From Epilithonimonas sp042695135 (lineage in GTDB: Bacteria; Bacteroidota; Bacteroidia; Flavobacteriales; Weeksellaceae): a stretch of 64,000 nucleotides of DNA. The position numbers and the translations under genes were made by a program. Shown here in pieces: positions 32,829 through 42,112 of this stretch (the stretch's first letter is position 1; each line of letters starts with the position of its first letter). Where the stretch lies: positions 1,116,001 through 1,180,000 of the forward strand of contig NZ_CP170547.1 of the NCBI RefSeq assembly GCF_042695135.1, in the 5' to 3' direction. A model generated the notes under the pieces. The model was given only the letters and a program-made list of their open reading frames with translations, ran no database searches and was not told where the DNA came from.

Positions 32829-32860
32829 AGTATTTTATTTTTAATTATGTTAATTTGGTG

Positions 32861-32889
32861 CAAATATATAAAAATTCAAATCATTTCAA
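32861..32889 (-). promoter_or_regulatory. Promoter of the acpP-fabF-rnc-pyk operon
   Basis: On the minus strand TTG (32889-32887), 18 bases and TATATTTG (32868-32861) give a good Bacteroidota promoter, with the acpP ATG 33 bases after the -7 element. Confidence 0.65.
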
Positions 32890-32979
32890 TTTTTTTTTGC
32901 TTTTTTAGACTGTTTATAAATCTATTCTTTTTATAATCATATCGTTAGATTAACTCTTAGTGCATCCATAATTTTTGTT

Positions 32980-32987
32980 TATTTTTG
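32980..32987 (+). promoter_or_regulatory. -7 element of folE
   Basis: TATTTTTG lies 21 bases before the ATG at 33009. It covers a TTG that could otherwise be taken as an upstream start codon, and so supports the ATG at 33009. Confidence 0.55.
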
Positions 32988-33008
32988 CCTCATATTATTT
33001 ATGATATT

Positions 33009-33674
33009 ATGGAACACATTCCTGACAATGATGATGATCTGTTTACAGGAAAAGATCATACTCCTTTAAGATCAGATGCTTTTGATCTGAAACCGGAAGA
33101 AAAGATCAAGAAAATTGAACAGCTTTTTGGAGAGATTATGCACACTTTGGGTCTTGATATGATGGATGATTCTCTTAAAGATTCTCCTAAGCGTGTTGCG
33201 AAAATGTATGTAAACGAGATTTTTGGAGGATTGCTTCCGGAAAATAAACCTGGTATCTCAACATTTAAAAATCAATATAAGTACCGTCAGATGCTTGTTG
33301 AGAAAGATATCACAGTCTATTCTTTCTGCGAGCATCATTTCCTGCCGATTATTGGGAAAGCGCACGTGGCTTATATTTCCAGCGGAGAAGTCATTGGTTT
33401 GTCAAAGATCAACAGAATAGTGGATTATTATGCGAAACGTCCGCAGGTTCAGGAGCGATTGACAATGCAGATTGTTGACGCTTTGAAAGAAGCTTTAGGA
33501 ACTCAGAATGTAGCTTGCATCATAGATGCAAAACACCTTTGCGTGAATTGCCGGGGAATAAAAGATACCGCCAGTTCCACAATTACAGCAGAATTGAGTG
33601 GGATTTTCAGAACGAATCCGATTACTCGTCAAGAATTCTTACACTATGTAGGAAGCCATGCGAAGTTTGATTAA
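33009..33674 (+). CDS. folE: GTP cyclohydrolase I
   Basis: The first enzyme of tetrahydrofolate synthesis: GTP to 7,8-dihydroneopterin triphosphate, in the cytoplasm. It has 221 residues from the ATG at 33009, the start chosen because the -7 element overlaps the next in-frame start upstream. Visible marks are the zinc ligand Cys107 in SFCEHHFLP, the phrase GLSKINRIVDYYAKRPQVQE, and the second zinc ligand in the HLCVNCRG loop, with the active-site His before it. The length is normal for the bacterial homodecamer. In this window it is separated from cysS by a gene remnant and an unrecognised membrane protein. Confidence 0.96.
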   Translation: MEHIPDNDDDLFTGKDHTPLRSDAFDLKPEEKIKKIEQLFGEIMHTLGLDMMDDSLKDSPKRVAKMYVNEIFGGLLPENKPGISTFKNQYKYRQMLVEKDITVYSFCEHHFLPIIGKAHVAYISSGEVIGLSKINRIVDYYAKRPQVQERLTMQIVDALKEALGTQNVACIIDAKHLCVNCRGIKDTASSTITAELSGIFRTNPITRQEFLHYVGSHAKFD

Positions 33675-33686
33675 TTTAATCTTAAA

Positions 33687-33834
33687 ATGATAAAAAATGA
33701 ATTACAACATATCTTTTCAGGACAGGGCGAAGTTAAGTATCGAGCTGTTATCAAAACAAATCATCAGTTACCTTGCAGGAAGCGAAAAATCAGGTGGAAA
33801 GATTGAAAGAGGCAAGTGCCTCATCATTGGCTAG
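33687..33834 (+). pseudogene. Frameshifted remnant of a larger gene
   Basis: An ATG at 33687 opens a frame beginning MIKNELQHIFSGQGEVKYR. Around 33750 the similarity seems to pass to another frame, reading ISYLAGSEKSGGKIERGK and ending in TAG at 33832. I recall this kind of N-terminus from long Bacteroidota proteins linked to mobile DNA (a polyvalent-protein or kinase-like family), but cannot confirm that here. The piece holds only about 45 codons, is frameshifted and lacks any downstream part, so it looks like the leftover 5' end of a lost gene. Confidence 0.4.
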
Positions 33835-33869
33835 AAAGTCACATAAAGTTTAATTATCAATTAAAAAAT

Positions 33870-34445
33870 ATGAAAGCAATGAATGATGAAAATTTTACAA
33901 TTAACTTAGAAAGATATAAAATAGCAATTGAAGCAAGACATAAATTAAATGATGATTTTCATAAATGGATGACTTTTTATTATGTAGCTAATGGAGCAAT
34001 TTTAATTTCTTTAAATGCAGTTTATCAAAAAAATATTGTCGACAATGATAGTTTATTATTGTTGTCACTTTTAGGGATAATTACAAGTATATTATGGAAT
34101 TTTTCGTGTAAAGGTTATTACTATTGGTCTTCGAATTGGATAAAATTAATAAAGAAATTTGAAAAGGAAGTTTATGGTGATAAACTAGTGTACGGTTTTT
34201 TTTCAAACGAAGTTAAAGAAGGAGAGAAATTAATTTTTTATCCATTTGCGTCTAAAAATATATCGACACCAAAACTAACAATGTTATTCTCTTTGATTTC
34301 AATTATTAGCTGGACTTCTTATTCGGTTTACATAGTTGAAGAAATTTGGTGTAAAATTTTATTAATTGTTATTGTTCTATTAATCTATTTCATTCTCCCA
34401 ATTTTTGTTAAAAGCAGAAAGGATGGTCAACATCAATTAGTGTGA
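33870..34445 (+). CDS. Membrane protein of unknown function, four segments
   Basis: A 191-residue protein, unusually AT-rich compared with its neighbours. A charged N-terminal helix (about 1-40) is followed by a hydrophobic pair (about 45-65 and 70-90). A cytoplasmic helix YYYWSSNWIKLIKKFEKEVYG comes next, then a loop and a second hydrophobic pair before a short Lys/Arg tail. This pattern is like that of RipA-family or SLATT-type membrane proteins, some of which are effectors beside nucleotide-signalling enzymes, but no such partner gene is present. I start it at the ATG at 33870; a GTG at 33816 would overlap the gene remnant. Function is not known. Confidence 0.55.
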   Translation: MKAMNDENFTINLERYKIAIEARHKLNDDFHKWMTFYYVANGAILISLNAVYQKNIVDNDSLLLLSLLGIITSILWNFSCKGYYYWSSNWIKLIKKFEKEVYGDKLVYGFFSNEVKEGEKLIFYPFASKNISTPKLTMLFSLISIISWTSYSVYIVEEIWCKILLIVIVLLIYFILPIFVKSRKDGQHQLV

Positions 34446-34468
34446 TTTTCAATCCATAAATTAAAGCA

Positions 34469-35938
34469 ATGAACTTAAAAATATACAACTCGCTGTCAGG
34501 CGAAAAAGAAGTTTTCAAACCAATATTAGAAGGTAATATCGGGATGTACGTTTGTGGACCAACGGTTTACAGCAATGTGCATTTGGGAAATGTGAGAACT
34601 TTTTTGTCCTTCGATTTTATTTACAGAAGTCTTCAATTTCTGGGATATAAAGTTCGTTATGTCAGAAATATCACGGATGCAGGGCACTTGACAGATGATG
34701 GCGATATCAACAACGACAGATTCATCAAGCAATCCAGACTGGAAAAACTGGAACCAATGGAAATCGTACAAAAATACACGGTCGATTTTCATGAAGTTTT
34801 GAAGAAATTCAATCTGCTTCCGCCAACGATTGAACCAACTGCAACCGGTCACATCATCGAACAATTGGAGCTGACGAAACTTTTGGTTGAAAAAGGTTTT
34901 GCTTACGAAAGTAATGGTTCAGTCTATTTTGATGTTCTGGAATATAATGCGAGAGGACTCAATTATGGAGAACTTTCCCGGAGAAATATCGAAGAATTAT
35001 TCGCCAATACAAGAGATCTTGACGGACAATTTGAGAAAAAAAATCCTCAGGATTTTGCCCTTTGGAAAAAAGCGTCGCCGGAACATATTATGAAATGGCC
35101 GTCACCTTGGGGAGAAGGTTTCCCAGGCTGGCATCTCGAATGTACGGCAATGAGCACCAAATATCTTGGCGACCAATTCGATATTCACGGTGGTGGAATG
35201 GATTTGAAATTTCCGCATCACGAATGTGAAATCGCCCAGGGAAAAGCTTGCAACGGCGTAGAACCGGTAAAATATTGGATGCACGCCAATATGCTGACAA
35301 TGAACGGCCAAAGAATGAGCAAATCAACCGGAAATTATATTCTTCCCATGGAATTGATTACCGGAAATAATGATTTCTTTGAAAAAGCTTTTCACCCAAG
35401 TGTGTTGAGATTCTGTTTTTTACAGGCGCATTACAGAAGTGTGTTGGATATTTCCAATGATGCAATGTTGGCGAGCGAAAAAGGCTTCAACCGATTGATG
35501 GAAGCCGTTAAAATGCTTAATACACAAGTTCCAACAGAAGGCGTAGAAACATCATCTTTTGATTATAAAAACTGGAAAGAGAAAGTTTTGGAAGCTTTGT
35601 CAGACGATTTCAATAGTCCGATTTTGATTTCCCATTTATTTGAAGCCGTGAAGTTTATTTCAGCTTCGAAACTTGGAAAGGAAAGTATTTCGACCAATGA
35701 TTATGAAGATTTGAAACAATTCCTGAACGCCATCGTTTTCGATGTTTTAGGATTGGAAATCATCGAAGAATCAAATAATGACAAGCTTGACCAGACTTTA
35801 CAGGTTTTAATCGACTTGAGAAATCAAGCCAGAAAATCCAAGAATTGGGAACTTTCTGATCAGATTCGCGATCAGCTTCTGGAAAAAGGAATCGAACTGA
35901 AGGATGGTAGAGATGGGACAACGTATGTTTTAAATTGA
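34469..35938 (+). CDS. cysS: Cysteinyl-tRNA synthetase
   Basis: A class I aminoacyl-tRNA synthetase that charges tRNA-Cys. It has 489 residues. The zinc-binding Cys29 is in MYVCGPTVY. The HIGH motif appears as HLGN at 38-41 and the KMSKS motif as RMSKS at 282-286 in NGQRMSKSTGN. Other zinc ligands lie in the GWHLECTAMS and FPHHECE phrases, typical of CysRS. The C-terminal DALR-like helical part ends with DGTTYVLN, close to the usual end. It follows the unknown membrane protein by 23 bases. Confidence 0.96.
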   Translation: MNLKIYNSLSGEKEVFKPILEGNIGMYVCGPTVYSNVHLGNVRTFLSFDFIYRSLQFLGYKVRYVRNITDAGHLTDDGDINNDRFIKQSRLEKLEPMEIVQKYTVDFHEVLKKFNLLPPTIEPTATGHIIEQLELTKLLVEKGFAYESNGSVYFDVLEYNARGLNYGELSRRNIEELFANTRDLDGQFEKKNPQDFALWKKASPEHIMKWPSPWGEGFPGWHLECTAMSTKYLGDQFDIHGGGMDLKFPHHECEIAQGKACNGVEPVKYWMHANMLTMNGQRMSKSTGNYILPMELITGNNDFFEKAFHPSVLRFCFLQAHYRSVLDISNDAMLASEKGFNRLMEAVKMLNTQVPTEGVETSSFDYKNWKEKVLEALSDDFNSPILISHLFEAVKFISASKLGKESISTNDYEDLKQFLNAIVFDVLGLEIIEESNNDKLDQTLQVLIDLRNQARKSKNWELSDQIRDQLLEKGIELKDGRDGTTYVLN

Positions 35939-36006
35939 TTTTTTATTAATTGAGAATAATTTGCGGAAAATTATTAACTTAGCTAATAAATCATAAATTT
36001 AAAACG

Positions 36007-37158
36007 ATGAATAAAAAATTATCTACTTTACTACTACTGGGTTTTGGTACATTGTCTTTTGCTCAGCAAGATATTTTAGCACTCACAGGAAAAGAAACTG
36101 CAAATATTATTTTTCAGGATTTCCGGGCTTTGGATTCCCAAAAAGGTATTACTGAAAATATCCTTTTATCTGCCAAAGATGAACCAAAAATCTATTCTGA
36201 AAAATGGAACAAAGAAATTTTTGAGGATAAAAAATCCAATGCAAATGCCTTGGCAAATCAAATGGCGACATTAGCCGTTGATGGAAGGGGAAAATTGGTT
36301 TATATGCCAATGTTTTCTTCCAATATCTATGTTTTTGATCCTCAAACTAAAAATATTGCGCTGGTAGAAAATGTTCTTTCTAATCCCACAGCTTGTGATA
36401 CGGGTTCTCAGTTTTCCAGAATGACAATCGGCAAAGATGGAAATGTGTATGCGCTCTCCAATTCTGGCTCTCAGCTTCTGAAAATTTTCTACAAAGATGG
36501 GAAGTATGCAGTGACAGATCTTGGAATTGTAAAAGATAGTTCCGGAAATGGTGACAATCTTCTAAGCAAAATGCAAACTGGCTTCGGTGGTGATATGATT
36601 GCTGATGACGACAATAACTTTTATATTTTTTCGGCTTCCGGAAATCTCTTTAAATTAATAACCAAGGAATTGAAGGCTCAGTTCATTGGGAAAATAAAAG
36701 GATTGGATAGCAATTTTTCTGTAAACGGTGCTGCTGTCAATAAAAATGGAGAGGTTATCCTGGCGAGTGCAAAAGGAGGCGTTTTGCATACGTTCAACTT
36801 GGAAACTTTGCAGGCAGAACCATTAGCAAGAAAGATCGATATGCCTGTCTATGATTTAGGAAGTTCATATGTTTTGAAAAACAAAAAGAACCTGGTAGGA
36901 ATTAATAAAAACGATATCTATCCTACAAAAGTGTCCGAAGGTTTTGTAAATATTAGAATCACAGATTCTCAAAAAGGAAACGCACAGGTTAAAATTTATA
37001 ATACAGCGGGAACTATTGTTCTCAATAAAAAAATTGCTGATATAAGTAATTCTGAGAACAAGATAGAACTTGGAAATCTAATTTCTGGTGTTTATATCGT
37101 AAATGTAGAATCTGAAAATGGAAAAAGCATCATTTCCAAAAAAATAATTGTAGAATAA
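36007..37158 (+). CDS. T9SS-exported beta-propeller-like protein
   Basis: A 383-residue secreted protein. The signal peptide ends near residue 19 (LSFAQ). The middle (about 85-290) reads as repeated short beta blades: LVYMPMFSSNIYVFDP, FSRMTIGKDGNVYALSN, GGDMIADDDNNFYIFS and NGAAVNKNGEVILAS. Such repeats suggest a seven-bladed or similar propeller. The last 75 residues form a T9SS sorting domain (VNIRITDSQKGNAQVKIYN to the end). No catalytic motif is seen. It is followed by a terminator at 37183. Confidence 0.7.
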   Translation: MNKKLSTLLLLGFGTLSFAQQDILALTGKETANIIFQDFRALDSQKGITENILLSAKDEPKIYSEKWNKEIFEDKKSNANALANQMATLAVDGRGKLVYMPMFSSNIYVFDPQTKNIALVENVLSNPTACDTGSQFSRMTIGKDGNVYALSNSGSQLLKIFYKDGKYAVTDLGIVKDSSGNGDNLLSKMQTGFGGDMIADDDNNFYIFSASGNLFKLITKELKAQFIGKIKGLDSNFSVNGAAVNKNGEVILASAKGGVLHTFNLETLQAEPLARKIDMPVYDLGSSYVLKNKKNLVGINKNDIYPTKVSEGFVNIRITDSQKGNAQVKIYNTAGTIVLNKKIADISNSENKIELGNLISGVYIVNVESENGKSIISKKIIVE

Positions 37159-37182
37159 TCTATAAGAATCTTAAATATTTAG

Positions 37183-37216
37183 AAATACGGTTAACGAAAG
37201 TTAAACCGTATTTTTT
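37183..37216 (+). terminator. Terminator after the propeller-like gene
   Basis: The stem AAATACGG-TTAAC/GTTAA-A-CCGTATTT (one bulged A), loop GAAA, is followed by a T-run that merges into the next promoter. Confidence 0.75.
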
Positions 37217-37231
37217 GTTTCAATAAAGACT

Positions 37232-37239
37232 TATTTTTG
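37232..37239 (+). promoter_or_regulatory. -7 element of the 37259 gene
   Basis: TATTTTTG is followed 19 bases later by the TTG start. The closest TTTG upstream is 14 bases away, shorter than ideal. Confidence 0.45.
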
Positions 37240-37258
37240 AATTAAAATTAACAGCCTT

Positions 37259-38026
37259 TTGAAGAAATTTCTATTTGTTTATTTTCTTTGTATTTCAGGT
37301 TTTGTCTTATCTCAGACGATTTCCGGAGTTGTGGTTACTGAGGAATCGGCACGCCTTCCAAAAACTCTCGTCATTAATATAACTTCCGAACAAAAAATCT
37401 GGAGTAATGACATGGGTGAGTTTTCCATCAATGCAAAAATTGGTGATGAGATCAGATTCGTGAAAGAAAACTATGAGCGTGAGAGAGTGATTGTTAAAAA
37501 TAATTATTTCCTGACAGTAAGATTAATAAAAATGCCTTTGGAAATAGAAGAAGTGAAAATTTCTAATATTAAAATAACCGGAGATATTAATAATGATGCC
37601 AGCCGGTTGAAGACCAGAGATTCCAAAGAGGAACTCCGGCAAGCCATCGGGCTGCCAAAAGCACCGGAAAAATCCAGGGAAAAACCTGCAGACGCAGTTG
37701 ATGATGTATTGATGCCTTTCCTTAGAATTCCGCCTGCGGTTAATATCCAAGGGATTTATGATGTTGTCAGCGGAAAATCTAAGAAGATGAAGCGGCTTTA
37801 CAAATACGAAGACACGCAGGATGATATCAAATGGATAAGAAGTAAAATTGAAAATAATTATTTCACAGAAGCAGGAATCCCAACGGATAAAATCAATGAC
37901 TTTATCTTGTTTTCTTTGCAGGATTCGAGTGTTGCACGTTATGCAAAAGCTAAAAATACAACCGGATTAATAACTGCTCTGGAGCAGCAAATCCCGGTTT
38001 TTCTAAAAAGAATTACGGAAAAATGA
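37259..38026 (+). CDS. Secreted carboxypeptidase-regulatory-like protein, TTG start
   Basis: A 255-residue paralogue of the gene at 25759-26472. It has a signal peptide (to about 19, VLSQ) and a carboxypeptidase-regulatory-like beta domain (about 20-95, with MGEFSINAKIGDEIRF). A variable Lys/Pro-rich middle follows, and then a C-terminal helical part with IKWIRSKIENNYF that aligns with the paralogue. Like the paralogue it has no in-frame ATG upstream of the signal peptide and must start with TTG at 37259. The function is not known; similar domains start TonB-dependent receptors, but here no barrel follows. Confidence 0.65.
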   Translation: MKKFLFVYFLCISGFVLSQTISGVVVTEESARLPKTLVINITSEQKIWSNDMGEFSINAKIGDEIRFVKENYERERVIVKNNYFLTVRLIKMPLEIEEVKISNIKITGDINNDASRLKTRDSKEELRQAIGLPKAPEKSREKPADAVDDVLMPFLRIPPAVNIQGIYDVVSGKSKKMKRLYKYEDTQDDIKWIRSKIENNYFTEAGIPTDKINDFILFSLQDSSVARYAKAKNTTGLITALEQQIPVFLKRITEK

Positions 38027-38096
38027 TTTTTTTGCAGGAATATTATTTATAATTCAATATTTCGTTAAATTGCGTCAATATTAATAGACCTTAATA

Positions 38097-40751
38097 ATGA
38101 AACTATACTTTAGTATTAATTTTGGAACAAAAGTTGGCCAACGGCTCGTTTTGCGCCTATACGACGAGAAAAACGACCATCGAGATTACAACTTAGAATA
38201 TTCCGAAAATAATAACTGGACCACAGAAATTGATTATTTTTCAAAATCAATTCAGTACAAATACCTTTTGGTGAGCGAACAGGGAGATGTTTTGGATGAA
38301 GAAATTCCGTCACATCACCTCAATCTTCCAAATAGCTTCAAAGAATTTGTCATTTTTGATAACTGGAATCTCAAAAATTTCCCGGAAAATTATTTAACCA
38401 ACAAAATTCTTCACAATCGTCTCCAAGGCTTCAAACCGGAGAAATTGTCGGTTGTAAAAAAACAAACCCATCTTTTTCGAATAGAAGCACCTCTTTACAA
38501 TCCAAACTGGACTTTGGTTTTGATTGGGAATGTAGATGCCTTGGGAAACTGGAATGCTGAAAAAGCAGTTAAGCTCAAAGAAACCGATTACGGCGTTTGG
38601 GAAACTGGCGTTGAGATCCCGACACATCAAACCGTTCTTTACAAATATGCCATTAAGGACAAAAATACGGGACAACTATTTTACATAGAACCAGGAGAAA
38701 ATCGTTGGGTTTTCGGAAATCCGACTAAGGATATTTTGTATGTAAAAGCAGATCATTATTTCAAATTCAATAATGAAACGCTTTGGCATTCGGCAGGTGT
38801 TGCTGTTCCTGTTTTCTCTTTAAGATCGGACGATGGCTTCGGTGTTGGCGAGTTTTCTGACATCAAAAAACTGGGAGATTGGGCCAATGACGCCAAGCTT
38901 TCTGTGATCCAGATCCTGCCGATTAATGATACAACTGCCAATTATACCTGGACGGATTCTTATCCTTATGCAGCTATTTCGGTTTATGCGCTTCATCCGC
39001 AATATCTTTCTATTGAGAAACTGGAATATACTTTACCGAACGATCTTGTAAAAGACTATCAGTCGAAAAAAGCAGAACTTAATGCTCTGAGTTTGATTGA
39101 TTATGAACAGATGATCTCCGGAAAATGGAAATTTGCAACGGCGGTTTTCGAGGAGAATCAGGAAGCTATTCTTAAGGATAAAAACTTCAAGAAATTCATT
39201 AAGGATAATGAAGAATGGCTGATGCCGTACGCCGCTTTTTGTTTGTTGAGAGACAAATATAAAACGCCAAACTTCTACGACTGGAAAACGCATAAGAAAT
39301 TTGTTGCCGGAAAAGTTGCAACTTTATATTCGCCAAAACATAAGGAGTATTCTGCGATTATGCTTCACGCGTGGGTTCAGTATCAGTTGCATTTGCAATT
39401 GCAGGACGCTGTGGAATATTTGCATAAACTGGGACTTTCCGTAAAAGGGGATTTGCCAATCGGGATCTACAGATATTCTGTAGAAGCGTGGACGGAACCA
39501 GAACTTTTCGGGATGGATTTCCAGGCCGGAGCACCACCGGATCAGTTTTCAGATTTGGGTCAAAACTGGGAATTCCCGACTTATAACTGGGAAGTGATGA
39601 AGGCTGACGGTTACCAATGGTGGAAAAAACGTTTCAAAGTTTTGGAGCAATATTTTGATGCCATGAGAATCGATCATATTCTTGGATTCTTTAGAATCTG
39701 GAGAATGCCGATTTCAGCAACTCAGGGATTATTGGGGTATTTTTATCCGGCAGTTCCTGTGACAGAAAGGGAGTTTTCTGACAGACAGATTCCTTTCAAT
39801 TACGATCGTTATACCAAACCTTTTGTGAATGACCCGATTCTTTGGAAAACTTTCGGAGAAATTAAAGAAAAAGTACAGAATCATTTCTTCGATAATCATC
39901 ATAATGGCATTTATACTTTTAAATCAGAATTTGATACGCAGAGAAAATTAACCGATTATTTCAAAAAAGAACCATGGGATTGGGCAGAAGAAAAGCTGAT
40001 TTCGTTGGCTGGAAATGTTTTGTTTTTGACTGAAGAAACAGAGAATGGAGTAGTTTATCATCCAAGATTTAATATTTCTAAAACTTCGTCTTATAAATAT
40101 CTTCCGGATTGGGAAAAAGCCAAGCTGAGCGATGTTTACAATGACTATTTCTTCAAGCGTCAGGATGGACTTTGGTACCAAAAAGCGATGGAAAAATTAC
40201 CGGCTTTACTGAATTCTACAACGATGTTGATTTGTGGTGAAGATTTAGGGTTAGTTCCGGATTCGGTGCCTGTTGTGATGGACAAACTGGCAATCACCGC
40301 TTTGAAAGTTCAGAGAATGCCTTCCGACAATATTCCTTGGTATGATCCAAAAAATGCCAGCTACCTAAACGTGGTTACAGCGTCTTCTCATGACAGTTCT
40401 ACCTTGAGACAATGGTGGCACGAGGACAGAAATCTGACTCAAAAATATTTTAATCAACAATTAGGGCAATACGGAACGGCACCTTGGGATCTTTCTCCCG
40501 AGTTATCAGAAATGATTATGAAGCAGCATCTTTATACAGAAGCAATGCTGGCGATCTTCCCGATCCAGGAATTTTTGGCAACAGATCAGAATCTGATGAA
40601 CCCCGATATGGATGAGGAAAGAATCAATAATCCTGCAGTTTTCCCACATTATTGGCGATACAGAATGCATCTGAAGCTGGAAGATTTAAAAGACCAGACG
40701 CAATTCAGTCAGAAAATTGCCGGTTGGATAGAAGGAAGCGGACGATATTAA
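38097..40751 (+). CDS. malQ: 4-alpha-glucanotransferase with two N-terminal CBM20 domains
   Basis: A GH77 amylomaltase that transfers glucan chains between maltodextrins. It has 884 residues, much longer than E. coli MalQ, because of two starch-binding CBM20-like domains at about 1-95 and 118-225 (the second with LVLIGNVDALGNWNAEKAV). The GH77 barrel follows. The nucleophile is Asp526 in FDAMRIDHILGF, the acid/base is Glu715 in ICGEDLGLVPD, and the third acid is in ASSHDSSTLRQWW. This layout is that of plant cytosolic DPE2, which acts on maltose and branched heteroglycan. No signal peptide is present, so it is cytoplasmic. It could process oligosaccharides released by the SusA-like amylase at 2851, although the genes are not adjacent. 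Confidence 0.93.
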   Translation: MKLYFSINFGTKVGQRLVLRLYDEKNDHRDYNLEYSENNNWTTEIDYFSKSIQYKYLLVSEQGDVLDEEIPSHHLNLPNSFKEFVIFDNWNLKNFPENYLTNKILHNRLQGFKPEKLSVVKKQTHLFRIEAPLYNPNWTLVLIGNVDALGNWNAEKAVKLKETDYGVWETGVEIPTHQTVLYKYAIKDKNTGQLFYIEPGENRWVFGNPTKDILYVKADHYFKFNNETLWHSAGVAVPVFSLRSDDGFGVGEFSDIKKLGDWANDAKLSVIQILPINDTTANYTWTDSYPYAAISVYALHPQYLSIEKLEYTLPNDLVKDYQSKKAELNALSLIDYEQMISGKWKFATAVFEENQEAILKDKNFKKFIKDNEEWLMPYAAFCLLRDKYKTPNFYDWKTHKKFVAGKVATLYSPKHKEYSAIMLHAWVQYQLHLQLQDAVEYLHKLGLSVKGDLPIGIYRYSVEAWTEPELFGMDFQAGAPPDQFSDLGQNWEFPTYNWEVMKADGYQWWKKRFKVLEQYFDAMRIDHILGFFRIWRMPISATQGLLGYFYPAVPVTEREFSDRQIPFNYDRYTKPFVNDPILWKTFGEIKEKVQNHFFDNHHNGIYTFKSEFDTQRKLTDYFKKEPWDWAEEKLISLAGNVLFLTEETENGVVYHPRFNISKTSSYKYLPDWEKAKLSDVYNDYFFKRQDGLWYQKAMEKLPALLNSTTMLICGEDLGLVPDSVPVVMDKLAITALKVQRMPSDNIPWYDPKNASYLNVVTASSHDSSTLRQWWHEDRNLTQKYFNQQLGQYGTAPWDLSPELSEMIMKQHLYTEAMLAIFPIQEFLATDQNLMNPDMDEERINNPAVFPHYWRYRMHLKLEDLKDQTQFSQKIAGWIEGSGRY

Positions 40752-40774
40752 ATTCAGTGAAAAATGATATAATT

Positions 40775-40808
40775 AAAACCTTTCAGATTAATTTCTGGAA
40801 GGTTTTTT
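40775..40808 (+). terminator. Terminator after malQ
   Basis: The stem AAAACCTTTCAG/CTGGAAGGTTTT with a T-run, 24 bases after the stop. Confidence 0.8.
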
Positions 40809-41029
40809 ATGTTTAATAATGAAAATTATTGTATTGATTATCAGTTGTTAATATTGATTTAATATTAGATTTTAATATATTAATTAATTGGACTTTAACT
40901 TTTATTCTTATCCAATATCCAAAAGATAGAAAAAGACATTTCGAAAGAACTTTGTTTTTCTGTTAATTTTTAAAATAAAAGAAAATGAAATCAATGATTC
41001 ACGAATACCAAAATAAAAATATCTTAACA

Positions 41030-42010
41030 ATGAGTAAAAAGATATTTTTAACACTCGCTATTATTTTTGGAGGATTAATTTCTGCACAAGATTATTACGA
41101 TACTTATCCACAGGAATATAACGGATACGAATATTATGACAATTCTTATGACTATCCGGAAGATTATTATTACAATTACCCAACAGACTATTACCCGGAT
41201 CAGTATTATCAGGGATATTACAATGATTATAGAAACGCAGTTTATGCTGTGAACTGGGATCAGTTCTTTTTTCAAAATCGTTTGAGTCCTTTCCAGATCA
41301 ATCAGATAATAATGCTTAATAATCGTTTTGCTTCTTATGAAGCCTGGAATTCTTACTACAGATGGAATCCGGACAGATGGTATTACGACAGATTTTATGC
41401 TTTGCAAAATATTCTGGGACCGAGAGTTTTTGTGGTTTACCAAAATGTTTATTTCCGAGGAGCAAGTCCTTTTGTATATTACAGAAACCGTTGTGTCAAT
41501 TTCTATGCAAGACGTTATCCCGTGAGACCGATTTACAGAAATGTGAATATTAATATTTATAAAGTAAACCGGGGAAATTTCCGAGAAGGATTTAGAAATC
41601 CGGGAAGAAATCAAGGGATGATAGATTCACCGAGAAATAATGGAGGTTTTCGCAATCAACCGCCAAGAAGCGGAGCGAATGGAAATAATATGGGAGTAAG
41701 AAGTCCGCAAAATGATGGCGTAAGAAATCCGCAGAACGGAGGAATCAGACCAAATGAAAACGGAGGATTCAGAAACCCGGAAGGTATCAGGGATAATAAT
41801 TTTGGAGGGACAAGAAGTGGAAATGATAATATCAGAACACAGCCTTCTCCAAATATTAACTCTGGAGGAATTAGAAATCAAAACAACAGCATAAGACAAA
41901 ATCAAAATTCTGAACGCAAGATTGAAAACAGAAGTAATAATCAAAGAAATTCTGCTCCAAGATCTGAAAGTAACGGCAGGTCTTCCGGAACAAGATTTAC
42001 TTCAAGATAA
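41030..42010 (+). CDS. Secreted Tyr- then Asn/Arg-rich low-complexity protein
   Basis: A 326-residue protein of biased composition. I start at the ATG at 41030, which gives the signal peptide MSKKIFLTLAIIFGGLISAQ; an upstream ATG at 40985 would add 15 charged residues. Residues 21-65 are very rich in Tyr and Asp (NYPTDYYPDQYYQGYY). A folded-looking segment with many Tyr, Arg and Phe follows (about 70-180). The last 140 residues are Asn, Gly, Arg and Ser repeats such as GGFRN and GGIRN, strongly positive. No family function is known to me. It precedes a Spy-like gene and might be an envelope or matrix protein, which is inference. Confidence 0.6.
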   Translation: MSKKIFLTLAIIFGGLISAQDYYDTYPQEYNGYEYYDNSYDYPEDYYYNYPTDYYPDQYYQGYYNDYRNAVYAVNWDQFFFQNRLSPFQINQIIMLNNRFASYEAWNSYYRWNPDRWYYDRFYALQNILGPRVFVVYQNVYFRGASPFVYYRNRCVNFYARRYPVRPIYRNVNINIYKVNRGNFREGFRNPGRNQGMIDSPRNNGGFRNQPPRSGANGNNMGVRSPQNDGVRNPQNGGIRPNENGGFRNPEGIRDNNFGGTRSGNDNIRTQPSPNINSGGIRNQNNSIRQNQNSERKIENRSNNQRNSAPRSESNGRSSGTRFTSR

Positions 42011-42112
42011 ATTTTAACAAACTTTATTATTTATAATTTTAACCTGGATTAAAATTTGACATCAAACTAACAGATTAATAAAAATCAAAACAAATATAAA
42101 ATCGAAATCAAA

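Noticed and set aside
32985..33008. TTG start for folE
   Set aside because: The TTG is part of the TATTTTTG promoter element; the ATG at 33009 gives the normal folE N-terminus.
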